Positions 12,546 through 24,800 of a stretch of DNA of 64,000 bases are shown piece after piece (the stretch's first letter is position 1; every line of letters begins with the position of its first letter). The stretch covers positions 7,507,118 through 7,571,117 of the forward strand of contig OY811980.1 of assembly GCA_963681505.1 (NCBI GenBank). The letters run 5' to 3'. The position numbers and the translations under genes are program-made. This DNA is from Eunapius fragilis. Taxonomy: Eukaryota > Porifera > Demospongiae > Spongillida > Spongillidae. Under the pieces are notes generated by a model. That model saw only the letters and a list, made by a program, of their open reading frames with translations. It was not told the origin of the DNA and searched no databases.

Positions 12546-12892
12546 GTGGCGTATTGCATTCAGTTTCCTCGGTATTGGTTTGGAATCGAACCATGAAATT
12601 TTTTTGTTAAGCACGCATATGTATGTATACACGCTTCAGTAGCTGGTTCAAAACTATTGCTAATTAGGAATCTGTGTTTGAAAAAAAAAAAAAACCCAGA
12701 AGGGTATCATATTATGAACAACACAGAAGTTTCTAGATATTGATAAGAGTGTTCTTAAAATTATATATTTTTGTCAGGTGAGTTCGTTAAAGTTTGGCAC
12801 CATTATCCTATATGGCTGACTCAGCCCCTTTCCCCTGTCCTTAAGTGTTGCATTGTAATAGGACATGTGTCAAGTACATGCATACGCAACAC

Positions 12893-13066
12893 ACATACAT
12901 ACATACATACATACATACATACACACATACATACATACATACATACACACATACATACACACACATACATACATACATGCATACATACATACATACATAC
13001 ATACATACATACACACATACATACATACACATATACATACATGCACAGACTACACACATTCAGGAC
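12893..13066. repeat. (ATAC)n tetranucleotide array
   Basis: About 170 bases of CATA/CACA tetranucleotides with few interruptions. Confidence 0.97.
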
Positions 13067-13171
13067 ATGTCTTAAGTGTGAACTGAAGTACACATGGCAC
13101 CTTGATGACGGTACCTTGATGCCAACAGAGGTTAAAAAAAAAAAGAAGTGCAAATGACATGCCGTGACGCC

Positions 13172-14551
13172 TTAACTTTGATGATCATCGATGATCTCCC
13201 ACAATTCGTCGCTAGCTGGTTCCCTCCACGTGATGGGGAACGCAGGGCTCATCCCTATGACTCGACTGTACTGGACAGACTTGTAGACGAGGACGTAGGT
13301 GCCCGGTTCGGAGGGCATGTCGGCCCCGCTGATATGGAAGCAGCAGCACTGGCTCTTGGTGCTCTCCCCTTTGCTCACGGGGGTCAGGCTCCAGTGCACG
13401 TGATCCTTCTCGCTCACAAAGTTGGCCGGGTACAGACCTATCCAGTCCCAGAAAGAAATCACCGTCCCCTCCGCCACGTCGAACACGACGAGGGCGTCTT
13501 CGCCCACCCACCACGTTTGCAGTAGGAAGATCACTCGGGGGCGGAAGTCGGATATGTCCGCCAGCAGCCCGAGTCCCGCGCTCACGGCCTTGTGGTCGCT
13601 GCACCTCGGCTCCATGTGGATCTCGTAGCCTTCTGGCTTGACCACGCACTGGGGGTTGGGGTCCGTGACCTTGGGGTACTGTCGCTCGTGCACGTTCCAA
13701 AGTATCCTGTCGCACCACGCCGGGGCGCGGAGGGCGGGTCCCTTCCCCACGGGGCTGAGGACGTCTGTGCCCGGCGCGTACTTGTAGGTCGGGGGGAACG
13801 TGATGGGCATCTCCATGAAGTAGTCGAGGCCCGACGTGCCTCTGTCCCCTCTGAGCTGCTCCAACCGCAGCTGGTCGCAGGAGAGGAGGCCTTCCCACTC
13901 GTTCTTGCGAACTAGCTCGGCCGCTTCGTCAAATCCCTTGTCGTTCAGTCTGAAATTGAGGTCGCCGAAGAGTACTAGCACGTCGTGATCCATCAGCTGC
14001 CTAGCCGTAGCACTTTCGAACTCCTGCGTCTGCAGTATGTGCCTTATCTCGGCCATCCTCCTGGCGTTGTCCTCCGTGTGAGGGCTGAGGTGGCAGTTTG
14101 TGAAGCAGATTCCGAGGTCCCCGAACGTGAAGCGTACGCTGCAGGCTCCCTTAATGCCCAGCCACCCGCCAAAACCCGTCCTCGTGGTGCACACCTCCGT
14201 GTCACGGATGTAGAACAGGAGCTGTCGTCGAACGAAGACCATTAACAGGACCCCCAACATCCTACTGAAGGTCAACCTCATGTAGCCTTTGGGGACGAGG
14301 TAGCGACTGAAGAGGTCCACCGTGCCGTCGCTGCCAATGGCGGCAGAGAGAGCTTCGGGAACGCTCTGGTAAGCTTCCTGTAGCCCTACCACCACTACGT
14401 CCGCCTTGGAAAGCTGTTCGTGCGGTTGTGAATCGATTCCGGCCAACTCGAACAAGCTGCGTACGTCGCCCGGGGAAAGCGAGCTGGAAGCGATGTTCCA
14501 GCTCACGACGTGTACGTGAAATTCAGTGCGTCGGTCACCGCTGGTAGCCAT
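13172..14551 (-). CDS. Inositol polyphosphate 5-phosphatase with SKICH domain, copy B
   Basis: A single-exon frame of 459 residues, collinear with copy A throughout: VSWNIASS, GLQEAYQS, FTNCHLSPHTEDN, LFGDLNFRL, PAWCDRILW, CSDHKAVSAG, then the SKICH tail (RPRVIFLLQTWWVG, DWIGLYPANF, GMSPAFPI). The conserved GNKG of the family reads GIKG here (ATT, complement of 14153-14155); copy A keeps GNKG. That Asn belongs to the conserved catalytic-core motif, so activity may be altered. Codon use is notably GC-rich at third positions compared with copy A and the neighbours. Being intronless and adjacent, the pair most simply arose from one retro-copied or intron-stripped gene that then duplicated. Role otherwise as for copy A. 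Confidence 0.9.
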   Translation of the reverse strand: MATSGDRRTEFHVHVVSWNIASSSLSPGDVRSLFELAGIDSQPHEQLSKADVVVVGLQEAYQSVPEALSAAIGSDGTVDLFSRYLVPKGYMRLTFSRMLGVLLMVFVRRQLLFYIRDTEVCTTRTGFGGWLGIKGACSVRFTFGDLGICFTNCHLSPHTEDNARRMAEIRHILQTQEFESATARQLMDHDVLVLFGDLNFRLNDKGFDEAAELVRKNEWEGLLSCDQLRLEQLRGDRGTSGLDYFMEMPITFPPTYKYAPGTDVLSPVGKGPALRAPAWCDRILWNVHERQYPKVTDPNPQCVVKPEGYEIHMEPRCSDHKAVSAGLGLLADISDFRPRVIFLLQTWWVGEDALVVFDVAEGTVISFWDWIGLYPANFVSEKDHVHWSLTPVSKGESTKSQCCCFHISGADMPSEPGTYVLVYKSVQYSRVIGMSPAFPITWREPASDELWEIIDDHQS

Positions 14552-15550
14552 CCCCGCTAGGTGCGAACAGAAATCTAATAGCTATGGTGACGGTTGTTTT
14601 AAGGTTCGACGGCTCCACCTCAAAGTTTTGATATCGTTCCCAGACCGTACTTAGTTGAATTCAATGGTTGTTATCAAACTTGTGTCTGTTTGCGTGCGGG
14701 TTTTATGCTGACCACACATGTACTACACATGTTCATGTTACACATATACATGGTTCTGGTATTTATCTTTTCATAGTTTACATGATGTGTTGACTTAGCA
14801 ACCCCAAGCAAAACTCCAGCTATCAATGTAGGGGTGAGGCTGGGGAGGAGTGGCTTCGCAAGTCTCCAATGGTTTTATTTTATCTTAGCTTAACTAGCTT
14901 GTGATACTCAGTCAGCAACAAAAGTGGGCAGTGTGGATAGCTTTGGGTGGTAGATCCATTGTATTTCATGGTAACATAATCTATGATGCCATCTGCTGTT
15001 GTGGCAAACTTTGTACATATTGACAATGCAAACTGATTGGCCTAGTGACTCCGCCATTTCACGGGGGAAATCAATTTTTGATTTTACAGATGATTGGGGC
15101 ACACCTGCATGCGATGGTTTTATGAGTGATTTTTAAAATCATAAAATCAAAAATTGATTCGCGGTTTTTTTTTTCCTTTTCCCACGTGTTTTCCAAATGA
15201 TGATTCGCATACTTGAAGGCGTCTAAAACAAGCAGTCTCCAGACTGCGAGTGTGAGGGAGTAAAAATTAGGGCTTAGGGTAGGGAGGGAGTGCCGAAGGC
15301 CCGCTACGCCCTTCAACTTTTCACCCCTTCTCCGAATCCGCACTCAAATTACTCTTCATTGAAACTCACTAACCTCCACACTCTTTAATGGACGCCATCT
15401 TGGCTGTGGAGAGGCGCCTGCGGCGCCACGCTTATAGTACCATACCCTGGAAGGCTGAAAGATAATTGTAAAACGTGTGACATCGCGGTTCGGGAACGAG
15501 ACATAATTAGCAACGTGACCGCACGCGACTGAACAATCAGGCTCTTAAAT
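14552..15550. other. Divergent intergenic region (5-phosphatase B / CCDC93)
   Basis: No gene seen. It should carry both promoters. Around 15063-15165 there is an imperfect inverted repeat (ATCAATTTTTGATTTTA against TAAAATCAAAAATTGAT) with arms about 60 bases apart, possibly an old short transposon. Confidence 0.5.
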
Positions 15551-15979
15551 ATGTTTGCGGAGGCGACGAAGAAAGCAGCGGCCGCTCGCTTCAAGCAGCC
15601 GGCAACGGATGCCGAGGGTCAGGAGATAGAGGTATCCTCCCCTATGTCCAGCCTCTGCGTGCACCAAACACAGCATGGACGCACCCACAGGTCGACATTC
15701 GTGAGGATGAAGAACAGAACGTGAAGTTGCTGGAGTCCATAGACTTGCTGCTGGCTGCGGGCTACTTCAGGGCTAGGATAAAGGGCCTCTCCTCTTTCGA
15801 TAAGGTAGAGCGTGGTATTCTTCTTGGAGCTCTCCTTGTATTGGCTGTTGCTTAGATCATCGGTGGAATGACGTGGTGTATCCAAGCCAGCAACTTTGAT
15901 GTGGACGTTGACCTCCTGTTCCAAGAGAACTCAACTATTGGGCAGAAGATGTGAGTAGTGGTGATATCTCTACCTGCTG

Positions 15980-16053
<74 letters not shown>

Positions 16054-18644
16054 GTGTGATGGTATAGTCGCTATTGCATCAATCCCCTCTTAATTAGTGC
16101 ACTTACGGAGAAGATTGTAGCTGTTCTTCCTCGTATGAAGTGTCCACACAGACTGGAGCCCCACCAGATTCAAGGCCTTGACTTCATCCACATTTACCCT
16201 GTCATCCAGGTGAGCCCCCTGTAGGTGTGGAGGAGCAGGGGGTGCATCCATTGGTTAGCGGGCCACAGGGGCTAGTGCCCCCCCTCCCTCCCCCCCCCCC
16301 TCCCCCCCCCCCCCCCCCCCCTTTAAGCAGTCCTCTCCACTATTGTAACATTGATTTCATTAACAGCTCTGAATGTTATTAATCTGTGGCACCCCCACCC
16401 CCCACTCCCACCCCCACACATTAAAAAAATTTCTGGATATGCCCTAGGAGAGTGCATGGTCTGGGGAGGAGGGTGCATTTAACCCACCTCTTCCCCCCTT
16501 GTTCTGCAGTGGCTGGTGAAGCTTGCCATTGCCACTAAGGAGGAGATGGGAGACTACATAAAGGCATACTCTGAGTCACAGTTCAACAAGAACCATACCA
16601 CCCCAGAGGTGAGGGTGCATGTGTGCGTCCATACCATCCCAGAAGTGAGGGTGCATGTGTGTATGCGTACCATACCACCCCAGAGGTGAGGGTGCATGTG
16701 TGTGTGCGTACTATACCACCCCAGAGGTGAGGGTGCATGTGTGTGTGCGTACCATACCACCCCAGAGGTGAGGGTGCATGTGTGTGTGCGTACCATACCA
16801 CCCCAGAGGTGAGGGTGCATGTGTGTGTGCGTACCATACCACCCCAGAGGTGAGGGTGCATGTGTGTGTGTACCATACCACCCCAGAGGTGAGGGTGCAT
16901 GTATGTGTGCCATAAAGTAGCCATAAACCTCTCCCCTCCCATCTACCCTCGTCAAAAAAAAAAAGGTGTAATCGGAACTTTACCACAGCATTTCAGGGAA
17001 TATATTGATTGTCTACATGGAAGCATTCAAGTTTTCAAGCCTTTTTTTTGGGGTTGGGGGTTGGGGGTGGGGGGTGGATAGAGGTGGGGGTGGTTGGAGG
17101 TGGAGTGGTTGGAGGTGGGGTGGTTGGGGGTGGGGCTTGTATGCAATACTTCACAGTATGTGTTGGGTGTGTACGTATATGTGTGTGTGTATATCTATTA
17201 TGTGTGTGGATGTTTGCATGCTTGCATGTGCTGCACAGCTGGTTGTTAAGCTGTTGCATAACCTTTTGGCCACACCCCTTTACAGGATGTAGAGTTCCAG
17301 GCTCGCAAGCAAAGTGCCATCGCTTCTATTGAGAGTGTGAAGGTGGGTGTGGCCAAGCCCACGTGGCCCTGGGAGTAACACACCCTCTCGTTGCCATAGG
17401 AGACATACAAAGCACAGCGTAGGTACCGTAAGCCTCAGGACGTGGTCTATTCTGATGAGGAGACCCAGGTGCACACCACCCTGCTTGAATATGGAAGGTG
17501 TGTAGGGATGGAGAGAGCTCTGTTGAAGTGGGGGCTCACACGTGTGTGTAGGGATGGAGGGAGCCCTGTTGAAGTGGGGGCTCACACATGTGTGTAGGGA
17601 TGGAGGGAGCCCTGTTGAAGTGGGGGCTCACACATGTGTGCAGGGATGGAGGGAGCCCTGTTGAAGTGGGGGCTCACACATGTGTGTAGGGATGGAGGGA
17701 GCCCTGTTGAAGTGGGGGCTCACATATGTGCTTCACCTGCAGACGTTATGGACTTAGCAGAGCACTGAAGAGCGAGAAAGTGAGTGGTGTTGTGTGATGT
17801 GTGGTGTTGTGTGATGTGTGATGTGTGGTGATGTGTGATGTGTGGTGTTGTGTGATGTGTGTGATGTGTGATGTGTGGTGTTGTTTGATGTGTGTGATGT
17901 GTGATATGTGTGATGTGTGGTGTTGTGTGATGTGTGGTGTTGTGTGATGTGTGTGATGTCTGTATTTTTTTTGGGGGGTAGGGGGTGGAGTTACATGTAC
18001 GTAGGATGTGAGGTCATCACATGACCTCTCGGTGCTGCCCCGCCCCCCACATAGGAGGAGAAGAAGCTTCCTGGTGTTGGTGGGGAAGCGAAGGAGGTGG
18101 ACCTCAGAGCAGATGAGGAGGTGGGTGGAGTCTGTTGGCTCACCAATGTCTGCATCTTAGCTTTGTTGCCATAGAAACGTATCAAAGCACTCATGAAAGG
18201 ACTTCAAGCAGCTGAAGCCAATGAGGTGAACAAAACAGCAGCATGCTCACATCATGGTCACCATGGTCACGTCTGTGTTAACACACACACACACACATAC
18301 ACACACACACACACACACACGCACACACACACACACACTAGACGTTTGTCTCCACTTCTGCTGTTGGTTCCATAGTGGGTCTGCAGTCGGCTGAGATCCA
18401 GCAGATGGCCTTGGAGTATGAAGGAAAGGTACCAAACCAGCTGTCTGTCAGCTTAGGGGGAGGGGCCCATGGAGTGTACTCTGCACTATTGGGTCTGGGG
18501 ACTTGTCTTCCTACAGCGTGCAGATCTTGAGGCAGGCAAGAAGCCGGATAAAGCAGCAGGTGCCCAGGCCCACCAGAGGACGGTAGCGGCCCTCCAAAAG
18601 CAAATGACTATGCAGGAGAAGAAATGTCAAGAGGTAAGGGAGAC

Positions 18645-18693
<49 letters not shown>

Positions 18694-21320
18694 TGTGTGT
18701 GTGTGTGTGTGTGTGCGCGCACCTTTCCTAGGAGAGATGAGGTTAAAGAGGAAAAGGAATATATTTCCAATGCCGTAAAGTATCTTGTTATAAGCCCCTC
18801 CCTCCACCCCCAAAGAAAAGAAAAAATCGTGTTAAAATGAGGCTGGCATTGAAAAACAAGTGCCCTTAAAAATAAAGAAAATCTAGTTCGTAGTTTACCT
18901 TCTTTTCTTTTTTTGGACGCTTGGATGATGAGTTACTCATTGTGGAATGAGCAGACCGCCCATGTCATGTGACATGGGCGGTCTGCCTAGGATGCCTTTA
19001 TTTATTAATTCAGTTCAGGTCATTGTACAAATGATGGGTGTTATTTGTGTCGTTGGCAGTTGCTAATAGCGCACGTAAGGAAGGAATTTTATGTCACCGT
19101 TTTCCCTTATAGTGGTGACGGGAGTGTAGTAGCCGTGCCATGAAGGGGTTAAAATGTGTATGAATAATTTGGTAAATGAAATTGTCATGCACATAAATCA
19201 TGTAGGAGTATTAAAAAGCCTTCACCGTTATGAGGATTCCATTGTTCAAACACAAGATGGGAGCTTATAGGCAATACTTTGTGGTGGGACTTGGATTTGC
19301 AATTTTCAAGGAAGGTTCAAATCTCTTAATTAAAGGTGTTTGGTTTAAGTGAATGTGCTTCACTAATATCCTTGGATTGTCGTGTAAGTCCCACCACCTC
19401 CGACCACTTGTGTTTAAATGATTGTATTTCCGTAACTGAACGCTGCTGCAAAATAAAATGGTACTCCTCTCCTACATGATTAAGAGGTACTCCTCTCCTA
19501 CATGATTAAGAGGTACTCCTCTCCTACATGATTAAGAGGTACTCCTCTCCTACATGATTAAGAGGTACTCCTCTCCTGCATGATTAAGAGGTACTCCTCT
19601 CCTACATGATTAAGAGGTACTCCTCTCCTACATGATTAAGAGGTACTCCTCTCCAGCATGATTAAGAGGTACTCCTCTCCTACATGATTAAGAGGTACTC
19701 CTCTCCAGCATGATTAAGAGGTACTCCTCTCCTACATGATTAAGAGGTACTCCTCTCCAGCATGATTAAGAGGTACTCCTCTCCTACATGATTAAGAGGT
19801 ACTCTTCTCCTACATGATTAAGAGGTACTCCTCTCCTGCATGATTAAGAGGTACTCCTCTCCTACATGATTAAGAGGTACTCCTCTCCTACATGATTAAG
19901 AGGTACTCCTCTCCAGCATGATTAAGAGGTACTCCTCTCCTACATGATTAAGAGGTACTCCTCTCCTACATGATTAAGAGGTACTCCTCTCCAGCATGAT
20001 TAAGAGGTACTCCTCTCCTACATGATTAAGAGGTACTCCTCTCCTACATGATTAAGAGGTACTCCTCTCCTACATGATTAAGAGGTACTCCTCTCCAGCA
20101 TGATTAAGAGGTACTCCTCTCCTACATGATTAAGAGGTACTCCTCTCCAGCATGATTAAGAGGTACTCCTCTCCTACATGATTAAGAGGTACTCTTCTCC
20201 TGCATGATTAAGAGGTACGCAGAAACGTTCACAGCCATGGAGACCATTTTCCCGTGGAGGGGTGTGGCTTATTTACGGTACACCAAAGCATACATTGCTA
20301 TGCAGATTAAACATTTGAGTAGTGCTGGAGTTAAAAATGAATTGCCAAAAATATTCTTTTAAAATTTCACTGCTTGCAGTTATGTCACTGGGAATGCTAT
20401 GGCAACGACAGCCAATCATGTTTTCCCCTCCAGACAAACCCAACACCTGTTGTTTAGTACAGTACTTAACGGATGTGAAGTTATTAGACATGTAAACTAC
20501 AAGGGAGGACTTAAAAAATGGCTGACTGACCTTTGAAGGGGTATAGTTTCTCATTTAGGAGGTACACATGTACAGTGCATACGCATGGTTGACCGTTACC
20601 TAATGCTTGGAGAGTTGGTAATGCTGGTAACCGCACACTTTTGGAAAGGCACGTGACCACACCCCCTTGTGAGCATATGTAGTAAATACCTGTGGGGGAG
20701 CCTCTGGTCCCCTTTCCACCAGCGTCTATTAACTCTGCACACACCTGTGTGGTTCCTCCCACTTTAACTTTTGTTAACGCATTTGCAAGGATTAATTTCT
20801 TCATATAGCCAACTTAGTTACAAGTACATGTCTCTCTCCATGCCACACCCCTCCTGCACCCCCCCCCCCCCCCCCCTGCTGAATAACCTTTTATATGATA
20901 TTCTGTGTATGCCCCTGATGATTTTACTGGTATTTGGATATATGGTATTGCCTCTTGTTTACCTCCTCCCCAGGCCAAGGTCAAGCATGATGAACTGCAT
21001 GCCTTATACTCAGCGGCTCAGCAAAAGCTGGAGGAGGTACAGTCTGTGTGGTCAGGGGCTTTAATTGGAGTAAGCTTATGTCACTTCTAAGGTGGAGTCT
21101 TATGGACAAAAGATAGCTGAGGAGATGGAAAAACTGAATGAATTGGAAACTGAAGAAAATAAAGGGTAATGTGAGGGTATGGGTGTGGGAGGGTGTGTGT
21201 GGGTGTGGGAGGGTAATATGAGGGTGTGTGGGTGTGGGAGAGGTAATGTGAAGTGGGAGGGTGTGACAAGTAAGAATGGGGGTATTTCTAGTTCAAATGA
21301 TCTATTTATAAAAACCTTGA

Positions 21321-21363
<43 letters not shown>

Positions 21364-21797
21364 CCTCTCTCTCTCTCCCTCCCTCCCTCCCTCCCTCCCT
21401 CCCTTCCTCCCTTCCTCCATACAGAGTCCTACAACAGCTGAGGGCTTTGGTTGCACTGAACCAAAGTTTGAAGAAGCAGGAACAGCAGTTCAAGGCTTAC
21501 TGCAAGGTCTGGTGGTTGCCTTAGCAACCAGTGTTCACGAGTTTTAGCTGTATGTGATGCTTACAGGATGAAAAGACAAGGTTGGAAGAAGCCATAACCC
21601 GCCTTGAGGCTGAGGGTGGAGAAGGCAGTGCTGAAGAGAAGGTAAAGGGACATGGGGGAGGAGGGGGGATGGGATGGATATTGGATGGGGGGACATGGCT
21701 ATTCGGGAGGGTGGGGGGGGGGCCCGGTGGATTTGGGTGAGGGTGGATATTGGGTGGGGGGGGGGAAACACACCTGTTGTTTGTGTTAACACAACTG

Positions 21798-21846
<49 letters not shown>

Positions 21847-24800
21847 TGCTTCACACAATCCCTTCTGCAACCTGGAAAACCATATCTTTCTTAGGAACAC
21901 ATAGCTGCCATCAAAGAGCACTATCAAGTTGACCAGCAACGCCTGCAGAAGATTAAGGCTCTGCTGGTGAGACCTCTCCTCCCCATCCCCTCCTCCCTCA
22001 CCATGGATACCTCCCTCATCCTCACTGACAGGCTCGTAAGAACCGTGAGACGGCTTTGTTACAGCGCAAGATTGATGAGGTACCATCTAGAGCAGAGCTG
22101 GCCCAGTACCAGAGGAGGTTCATTGAGCTGTATGACCAAGGTAGGGGGAGAGGAGAGGAAGGCAGGGAGGCAGGGGGGGGGGGGGGGGGGGGGGGAGGAG
22201 GTACCATCTAGAGCAGAGCTGGCCCAGTACCAGAGGAGGTTCATTGAGCTGTATGACCAAGGTAGGGGGAGAGGAGAGGAAGGGAGGTGGGGGGGGATGA
22301 GGTGCCATCTAGAGCAGAGCTGGCCCAGTACCAGAGGAGGTTCATTGAGCTGTATGACCAAGGTAGGGGGAGGGAGGGAGGTGGGGGGGGGAGGAGGTAC
22401 CATCTAGAGCAGAGCTGGCCCAGTACCAGAGGAGGTTCATTGAGCTGTATGACCAAGGTAGGGGGAGGGAGGGAGGTGGGGGGGGGAGGAGGTACCATCT
22501 AGAGCAGAGCTGGCCCAGTACCAGAGGAGGTTCATTGAGCTGTATGACCAAGGTAGGGGGAGGGAGGGAGGTGGGGGGGGAGGAGGTACCATCTAGAGCA
22601 GAGCTGGCCCAGTACCAGAGGAGGTTCATTGAGCTGTATGACCAAGGTAGGGGGAGGGAGGGAGGTGATGGGGGGGAGGAGGTGCCATCTAGAGCAGAGC
22701 TGGCCCAGTACCAGAGGAGGTTCATTGAGCTGTATGACCAAGGTAGGGGGAGAGGAGAGGAAGGGAGGGAGGCGGGGGGGGGGGGGGGGGGGGAATCAAC
22801 AGTATAACATACCACTGGTGCAAATATGTTTTCCATTGGTACCTAGAATGGAGGTCTGTTCATCCAATCAGCTCCAAGGTGCTAAAATACTTTGGTCCAA
22901 TATGTGTTATTCTTTTAAAAACAAAATGCAACAAAGGCTGTTGTTTTTAAAATGTGATGGTTGCAGCAGAAAGGGACTTAACGCATGCTGTTTTGAAGTT
23001 TTCAGATTATTTAAGAGATACTAAAATGCATGCTTAGAGAGTGGGGCTCACCAACTCTATTTTTGACTTTCAACTGTGCAGAGTATGATAACGTGCACAT
23101 TGCTAGATATCTTAGGAAGGTTAATGACGACCATTCCTATAGCTATCCAATATCAAGGCTCTGCACTGAAGATCCTATTTCGGTGTCAAGAAAGTTTTCG
23201 TCAATTTTCATGACCTGTTCAACACAGCCATATTAAAAGGATATGTGCTTGGGGGTGGTTGAGCACTTGCCAGTATTAATATTTAAAAATGATAATAAAA
23301 AAATAGAGGAAACAAGTAAAGAAAAACATTCTCTAACGAGAAAGTTGGTGGGATATAGGAATTGGAGGCAATGGTGGTGTTAAAAGGAGGGGAACAAGGT
23401 TTTGAGAAAAGGGTAATGACAAAAATCCTATATTTAGCACGTGTAAATGTAACAGAACCAAAAGAAGTGCTAAATATAGGATTTTTGTCTCATTTTACTT
23501 TTCTCAAAACCTTGTTCCCTTCCTTTTTACACCACTTTTGCCTCCAATTCCTATATCCCACAAAATTTCTCGTTAAAGAATGTTTTTCTTTACTTGTGGA
23601 GTTACAGTGGCCTAAATTTTTATTACGCGTACACATTTTAATTGCATGCATTTTGAGGTTCTTTACGCTTCAGTGATCCCAAATATTATAGAGCATATAA
23701 TCCATTCCCCCATACCATAGGTCTATATTCCATACCATTGGTCTATATTCCATACCATAGGTCTATATTCCATACCATGGGTCTATACTAAATACCAACA
23801 TGTCCTGGTCTCTGAAAGATCAAAGGTCTATTGGGTGTGGTCAAAGTATTAGGGTTTGCATAGGGGACAAGGTGAGGTTACCCCCCAGGAGGTGAGGTTG
23901 CCCCCCAGGAGTATTTGTGATACGTTTAGCTTATTTGGTTCGTTGCCCTAGCACCGTAGTGCACAAAATATGTTTACTTACACCAGTAGATGTTGTTGCT
24001 GGTAAGTAGGGCAACACGAAACAAAAACAATACAGTCAGTTCTGTGTAGTGACGTCCCACAGTAATGCCAGAGAACAGTTCCTAGGAGCTGTCGCTAGGC
24101 AACATCACTGAGTAAAGAAAGATGTGTGTACCACAGTCATACCCTCAAGAGGGTGTGTGTGGTTGCCAGTGGCCAGGAATGAGTAATCTGGGTCATAACA
24201 AAATGGACGTTGAGGTTACTAGGGAGAAGGAGGAGGGGGGAGGAGACTGTAATTGCTGACCTCTCCCTCCACTCTCCCTTCTCTCCTCCCTTCTCTCCTT
24301 CCTTCTCTCCTCCCTTCTCTCCTCCCTTCTCTCCTCCCTTCTCTCCTCCCTTCTTCCTCCCTTCTCTCCCTTCTCTCACTCCTCCAGTCTCTTCCACTCT
24401 CACTGAGACCCGTCAGTTCTATGATCTGTACAATTCACTGGAGGACCAGAAGGCATCCATGGAGAAAGAGGTATAGACCCTTCACCCCCCTCACTGTCAA
24501 CAACACAGTAGGTATGCATTGTTTGACAAATAAGCTGTCATAGTTGGGGGCAGGTGGTGGTGGTGTGGTGGAAAAACTTCAGCATACTTGTCTATTAACA
24601 ACATTCTGTACAGGTGCCTCCCCTTCCTCCTCCCCTTACCCTCCCTCCTCCCCTTACCCTCCACCTTTATCCTATCACATAAGTTGGTTAGTGATTGATA
24701 TGGCTGTCACCATCCCTGCAGGCTAGTATCATTACCAGCATACACGAGAAATTTGAGCTGTGAGTTGTCATGTGAGCTTTGTGCCCCTACCGAAGAATGA

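Larger units (their letters stand above)
11618..13171. other. Spacer between the two 5-phosphatase genes
   Basis: No coding exon seen. It holds a GT microsatellite (12010-12050), a 39-bp minisatellite and a tetranucleotide array. The minus-strand promoter of copy A should lie just above 11617; I see no clear TATA box. Confidence 0.6.

Noticed and set aside
12261-12632. Overlapping open frames on both strands
   Set aside because: 39-bp minisatellite whose period is a multiple of three.
19458-20217. CRISPR-like array
   Set aside because: Units are contiguous with no spacers, and the locus is an animal intron.
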